NCBI GenBank assembly: GCA_037147235.1
Contig: JBAWVO010000260.1
Coordinates: 1-9,064 of the forward strand
Reading direction: 5' to 3'
DNA length: 9,064 nt
Origin: JANXQG01 sp037147235
Lineage (GTDB): Bacteria > Planctomycetota > Planctomycetia > Pirellulales > Thermoguttaceae
Position numbers and translations under genes: made by a program
In this document: positions 6,736 to 9,064 of the stretch, one piece after another
How positions within the stretch are numbered: position 1 is the first letter of the stretch
Layout of the letters: the number at the start of each line of letters is the position of its first letter
The notes under the pieces: generated by a model
The model's database searches: none
What the model was told of the DNA's origin: nothing
Seen by the model: only the letters and a program-made list of their open reading frames with translations

Positions 6736-6943
6736 CTAATGTGTTAAGGGCGACGACCCTCCACGTCAATGGCAAATCGGACGTAAATCCATGTTGCTTA
6801 AGAAGTTAGACTAAAACCCAGGCTTTTGTCTTCTGTCGGTGGTGTCCGATGAAAGAATTTCTCGGCGGAGGTAACTATGTTTTGGGCAGAGTTGGCCTCG
6901 TCGGCCAGCCCGATCCCAGGAGAATTGCATAGTTCCTTCGTAA

Positions 6944-6961
6944 AACGGAATTTATTCCGTT
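6944..6961. repeat. 18-base palindrome, copy A
   Basis: AACGGAAT (6944-6951) and ATTCCGTT (6954-6961) form a perfect eight-base inverted repeat around TT. It shares the core CGGAAT-NN-ATTCCG with a second palindrome centred 37 bases downstream. It could be an operator for a dimeric regulator or part of a dispersed repeat. Confidence 0.7.
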
Positions 6962-6980
6962 GCATTGTCTTTTCGGGTTA

Positions 6981-6998
6981 GGCGGAATGAATTCCGCC
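6981..6998. repeat. 18-base palindrome, copy B
   Basis: GGCGGAAT (6981-6988) and ATTCCGCC (6991-6998) form a perfect eight-base inverted repeat around GA. Compared with copy A the two outer bases differ on both sides in a way that keeps pairing. It lies about 245 bases before the TPR gene start. Confidence 0.7.
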
Positions 6999-7230
6999 CA
7001 AGAAGAACCCCCTTTCTGTGGGGATGCGTTGCGTTAAGGCTTTCGCAATCGACAAAGGTGATTCCTGATCGTGGGAGAATGTGAAAATGCAGCGGGGAGT
7101 ATCTTGCCAGTTCAGACTTTGCATCGTAACCTAGAAGGATCGGGACTGTGTTGTTTTTTGATTGACCGTGTAAGTCGTTTTTCGTGATTTTCCGGACTCA
7201 CCATGGGTCCACGTTTTAGTCTTCACAATA

Positions 7231-7235
7231 GGAGG
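7231..7235 (+). promoter_or_regulatory. Strong ribosome binding site of the TPR gene
   Basis: GGAGG lies eight bases before the ATG at 7244, ideal spacing. It also decides the start: the in-frame TTG at 7238 would be only two bases away. It is the best Shine-Dalgarno in the window and suggests efficient translation. Confidence 0.85.
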
Positions 7236-7243
7236 TATTGTTC

Positions 7244-8713
7244 ATGGCACGTTCGTTCCTTTCGTTCACTTTTGCCCTGGCAACCGCAACAGCGATTCTG
7301 TTCGGCACCGGGGCAACGCCGGCATCTGCCCAGACGGTAACGCCTACCGCTCCATCGGCTGCGCCTGCACAGAAGAAGTACCCCGAGGCGCAGGAGGCTC
7401 TCCAACTGCTGCTCGGCAAGCGCGATATGCCGGGTGCTATCAAGTTGCTTGAGAAGGCTTCGCGGACCTATCCCGAGCTTCCAGCGGCCCATGTGCTGAT
7501 GTATCAGATTCTCGCTCAAATGAATCAGCCCAACGCGGCTCGTTTCGAGCTGGAAGTTGCCATCAAAACCAACCCCAGCGATCCGGAGCCCTACGTAATT
7601 CTCGGCAACATTGCTTTGCAGGAGCGGCGGGTCGCCGAGGCAACGATGGATTTCGACAGGGCCAAGCAATTGCTGGCCGCCTACACGAACGCCGAACGCA
7701 AAGGGGCTATGGAACAGCAAACGATGAGCGGTATTGCCCAGGTGGCGGAAACTCGCGAGGAATGGAAAGAGGCCGAGTCGCGGCTCCGGGATTTCCTGAA
7801 GTTGGCGACTGAAGACTTGGTCGGCCACCAGCGACTGGCCCGATCTTTGTTCTGGCAGGGCAAGGCCGGTGAGGCCTACGACATTTTGAAGAAGGCTAAG
7901 GAAATTGATCGCACGAATGCCAAGAAGCCCAACGCGAAGGAGGTCTTCCTCACCCCTGAAGCCATCATGGCTCAGTATTACGATCAGTTTGAAGGCGCGA
8001 AGTCTGCAAATCCCGAGAAGTGGTTCACCGCCGCTCTCAAGATGGCTCCTGACGATTTATCTACCCGTCAGGTGATTGCTGTCTGGGCCTTGGAAAAAGG
8101 GAAACTTCCCTTTGCCAGGGAGCAGGCGATGGCCGCCTTGAGGATTGAGGCATCCGATGCCAAGAAGTTCAGCGGCAGCAATGTGGGGCGCATGCTCCGC
8201 GGCTTGGTTGCTTTGTGGGAGAAGGACTGGGCGGAAGCCGAGAACTTCTTCCAGAAGATCGTCCTCGAAAACCCCTCCGATTTCGTCGCCAGGAACAACC
8301 TCGCCTTGGCCCTTGTCGAGCAGGACGACTCGGCCAAGCGACAGCGGGCGTTGGCCTATGCCGAGGCAAATTATCGCGACAACAAGAACAACCCCGACGC
8401 TTTGTCAACCTTGGGTTGGGTCTACTTCCGTCGCAACGAGTTCGATCAGGCCGGATTGGCGCTCGACCAAGCCGTCAAGGCGACCAACGGCAACTTGAAC
8501 AATGCCGATACGGCTACCTATGTGGCCCACATTCTTTACCATCAGGACAAGAAGTGGCAAGCCAAGGAAATCTTGGACAGTGTCCTGAAGAATGAACGGC
8601 CGTTTTCCATGCGGCCCGAGGCCCTCAAGCTCTTTGAAAAGGTGAAGGATGCCGCGCGGCCTGCGGAAGCGACTCCGGCGATCACGCCTGGTACGGCGCC
8701 CAAGACGCCGTGA
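7244..8713 (+). CDS. Exported tetratricopeptide-repeat protein, 489 aa
   Basis: The N-terminus is a Sec signal peptide: Arg3, a hydrophobic stretch (about 5-21), and a likely cleavage site after TPASA (residue 29), followed by a Thr/Pro/Ala-rich segment (30-44). The rest is helical with TPR-like 34-residue units, clearest around 48-79, 80-112 (LPAAHVLMYQILAQMNQPNA), 114-146, 314-346 (ending LENPSDFVARNNLALAL), 384-417 (NPDALSTLGWVYFRRNEFD) and 422-455. The last 20 residues are again rich in Pro, Thr and Ala. TPR proteins act as protein-binding scaffolds; no enzyme domain is visible, and the partner is unknown. The protein is predicted periplasmic or outer-surface, without a lipobox. It stands alone, with a 625-base upstream gap and a terminator-like hairpin after it, so it is probably a single-gene transcript. 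Confidence 0.92.
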   Translation: MARSFLSFTFALATATAILFGTGATPASAQTVTPTAPSAAPAQKKYPEAQEALQLLLGKRDMPGAIKLLEKASRTYPELPAAHVLMYQILAQMNQPNAARFELEVAIKTNPSDPEPYVILGNIALQERRVAEATMDFDRAKQLLAAYTNAERKGAMEQQTMSGIAQVAETREEWKEAESRLRDFLKLATEDLVGHQRLARSLFWQGKAGEAYDILKKAKEIDRTNAKKPNAKEVFLTPEAIMAQYYDQFEGAKSANPEKWFTAALKMAPDDLSTRQVIAVWALEKGKLPFAREQAMAALRIEASDAKKFSGSNVGRMLRGLVALWEKDWAEAENFFQKIVLENPSDFVARNNLALALVEQDDSAKRQRALAYAEANYRDNKNNPDALSTLGWVYFRRNEFDQAGLALDQAVKATNGNLNNADTATYVAHILYHQDKKWQAKEILDSVLKNERPFSMRPEALKLFEKVKDAARPAEATPAITPGTAPKTP

Positions 8714-8746
8714 GCCTGAAGATTGTGAGATTTTGAACCGTCCTCC

Positions 8747-8772
8747 GGGGCGGCCGTGACAACGGTCGCCCC
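8747..8772 (+). terminator. Terminator-like hairpin after the TPR gene
   Basis: GGGGCGGCCGT (8747-8757) pairs with ACGGTCGCCCC (8762-8772) with one mismatch and a four-base loop, 33 bases after the stop codon. The strong GC stem fits an intrinsic terminator, but the T-rich tail is weak (GTTTCTT starts about six bases later). Confidence 0.6.
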
Positions 8773-8864
8773 GCGACGTTTCTTGGAGCTAAGGAGAATT
8801 TATTTTCGTGTGTTTCGTGTCGTTGACCTCTGGGGCAAGAACTAGGTGCGGAACGCGAATAATT

Positions 8865-8895
8865 GTAGGGTGGGGAGAGCGCAGCGAGCCCCCAT
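8865..8895. repeat. Short repeat-like element with GGGG/CCCC ends
   Basis: TGGGG (8871-8875) can pair with CCCCA (8890-8894) around a GAGCGCAGCGAG-type interior. The form GTAGGGTGGGGAGAGCGCAG resembles intergenic repeats that I recall from planctomycetes; only one copy is visible here, so this is weakly supported. Confidence 0.3.
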
Positions 8896-8943
8896 ACTCT
8901 GGCAGGAAACCCGGGGCCACCTCGTTGTTACACACGTCGTTTG

Positions 8944-8992
8944 GACCCCATCCGGCTTGCCCGGATGGTGAATAAGGTTGAATGGCTAAGAT
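8944..8992. repeat. Hairpin repeat, copy 1 (about 48 bases)
   Basis: The copy begins GACCCCATCC and has a perfect eight-base stem, CCATCCGG (8948-8955) with CCGGATGG (8961-8968), followed by a conserved tail resembling TGGTGAATAAGGTTG and a GGCTAAGAT end. It aligns with copy 2 at 9012-9057 outside the variable stem. Confidence 0.75.
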
Positions 8993-9011
8993 GGAGAACA
9001 AAGACCAATAC

Positions 9012-9057
9012 GACCCCATCCACCTTGGTGGATGGTGAAGGAGGTTGCTTGGCTAGA
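9012..9057. repeat. Hairpin repeat, copy 2 (about 46 bases)
   Basis: It begins GACCCCATCC and has a perfect nine-base stem, CCATCCACC (9016-9024) with GGTGGATGG (9027-9035), around TT, then TGGTGAAGGAGGTTG and GGCTAGAT. The inner stem bases differ from copy 1 on both sides, and pairing is kept. Confidence 0.75.
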
Positions 9058-9064
9058 TCGCGAA

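Larger units (their letters stand above)
6736..7230. other. Gene-free upstream region of the TPR gene
   Basis: No convincing gene is seen here. It contains two short palindromes (listed separately). A 27-codon frame at 6849-6932 exists but has no ribosome binding site. A weak promoter candidate has TTGACC (7162-7167) and TGATTT (7185-7190) at 17-base spacing, but its -10 matches consensus poorly. The length leaves room for regulation or an unrecognised small RNA, with no direct evidence for either. Confidence 0.5.
8773..9064. other. Gene-free, repeat-rich end of window
   Basis: No credible coding frame is present; the one open frame on the minus strand (8789-9019) runs through repeats and resembles no protein. 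The stretch holds a short GGGG/CCCC element and two copies of a hairpin repeat, described separately, and the repeat block may continue beyond the window. Confidence 0.6.

Noticed and set aside
6327..6809. 160-codon frame overlapping the methyltransferase end and the inverted repeat
   Set aside because: It is an alternate frame of the real gene that runs into repeat DNA.
6849..6932. 27-codon small frame beginning MKEFLGGGNY
   Set aside because: No ribosome binding site and nothing to distinguish it from chance; kept only as a note.
8789..9019. 76-codon minus-strand frame at the window end
   Set aside because: It reads through palindromic repeats and has no start context.
8944..9057. CRISPR-like array
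   Set aside because: Only two diverged repeats are present, each self-palindromic with a changing stem and only about 19 bases between them, and there are no cas genes.

Overview
The window looks like chromosomal DNA of a planctomycete, probably a Pirellulales-type bacterium. This is inference from the style of the sequence: moderately GC-rich genes, weak or absent Shine-Dalgarno sequences at several starts, spaced-out genes, intergenic DNA full of short inverted repeats, and several proteins without an assignable family. No database search was possible, so the taxonomic call is tentative. The content is mostly housekeeping. I see no phage, transposase, CRISPR array, tRNA or rRNA gene, and no defence system.

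Layout. Bases 1-226 hold an imperfect stem-loop (11-64) and a GC-rich hairpin (187-204) ahead of sucD (227-1108), the alpha subunit of succinyl-CoA synthetase; sucC would be expected upstream, outside the window. A small unrecognised protein follows (1241-1561), with a possible promoter of its own. proB, glutamate 5-kinase, lies on the minus strand (1663-2811). It is divergent from a plus-strand run that starts with an amidophosphoribosyltransferase of the PurF type (2987-4588).

The purF-like gene is followed closely by a small membrane protein (4598-4915), a small helical protein that overlaps it by four bases (4912-5400), and a multi-pass membrane protein with an ICMT/PEMT-type methyltransferase domain at its N-terminus (5437-6618). 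The spacing suggests one four-gene operon. The purF promoter candidate lies so close to the ATG that the mRNA could be leaderless.

A 625-base gap (6619-7243) holds a 111-base imperfect inverted repeat and two related 18-base palindromes. Then comes an exported TPR-repeat protein (7244-8713) with a strong ribosome binding site, followed by a terminator-like hairpin (8747-8772). The last 290 bases contain no gene. They carry a short repeat-like element and two copies of a roughly 48-base repeat whose hairpin stems differ by paired changes.

How the genes relate: sucD serves the TCA cycle, proB starts proline synthesis from glutamate, and PurF starts purine synthesis by using glutamine and releasing glutamate. 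The three genes after purF have no obvious purine role. The most interesting material is the unexplained purF-linked operon, the enlarged methyltransferase with an in-frame DNA repeat, and the families of structured intergenic repeats.
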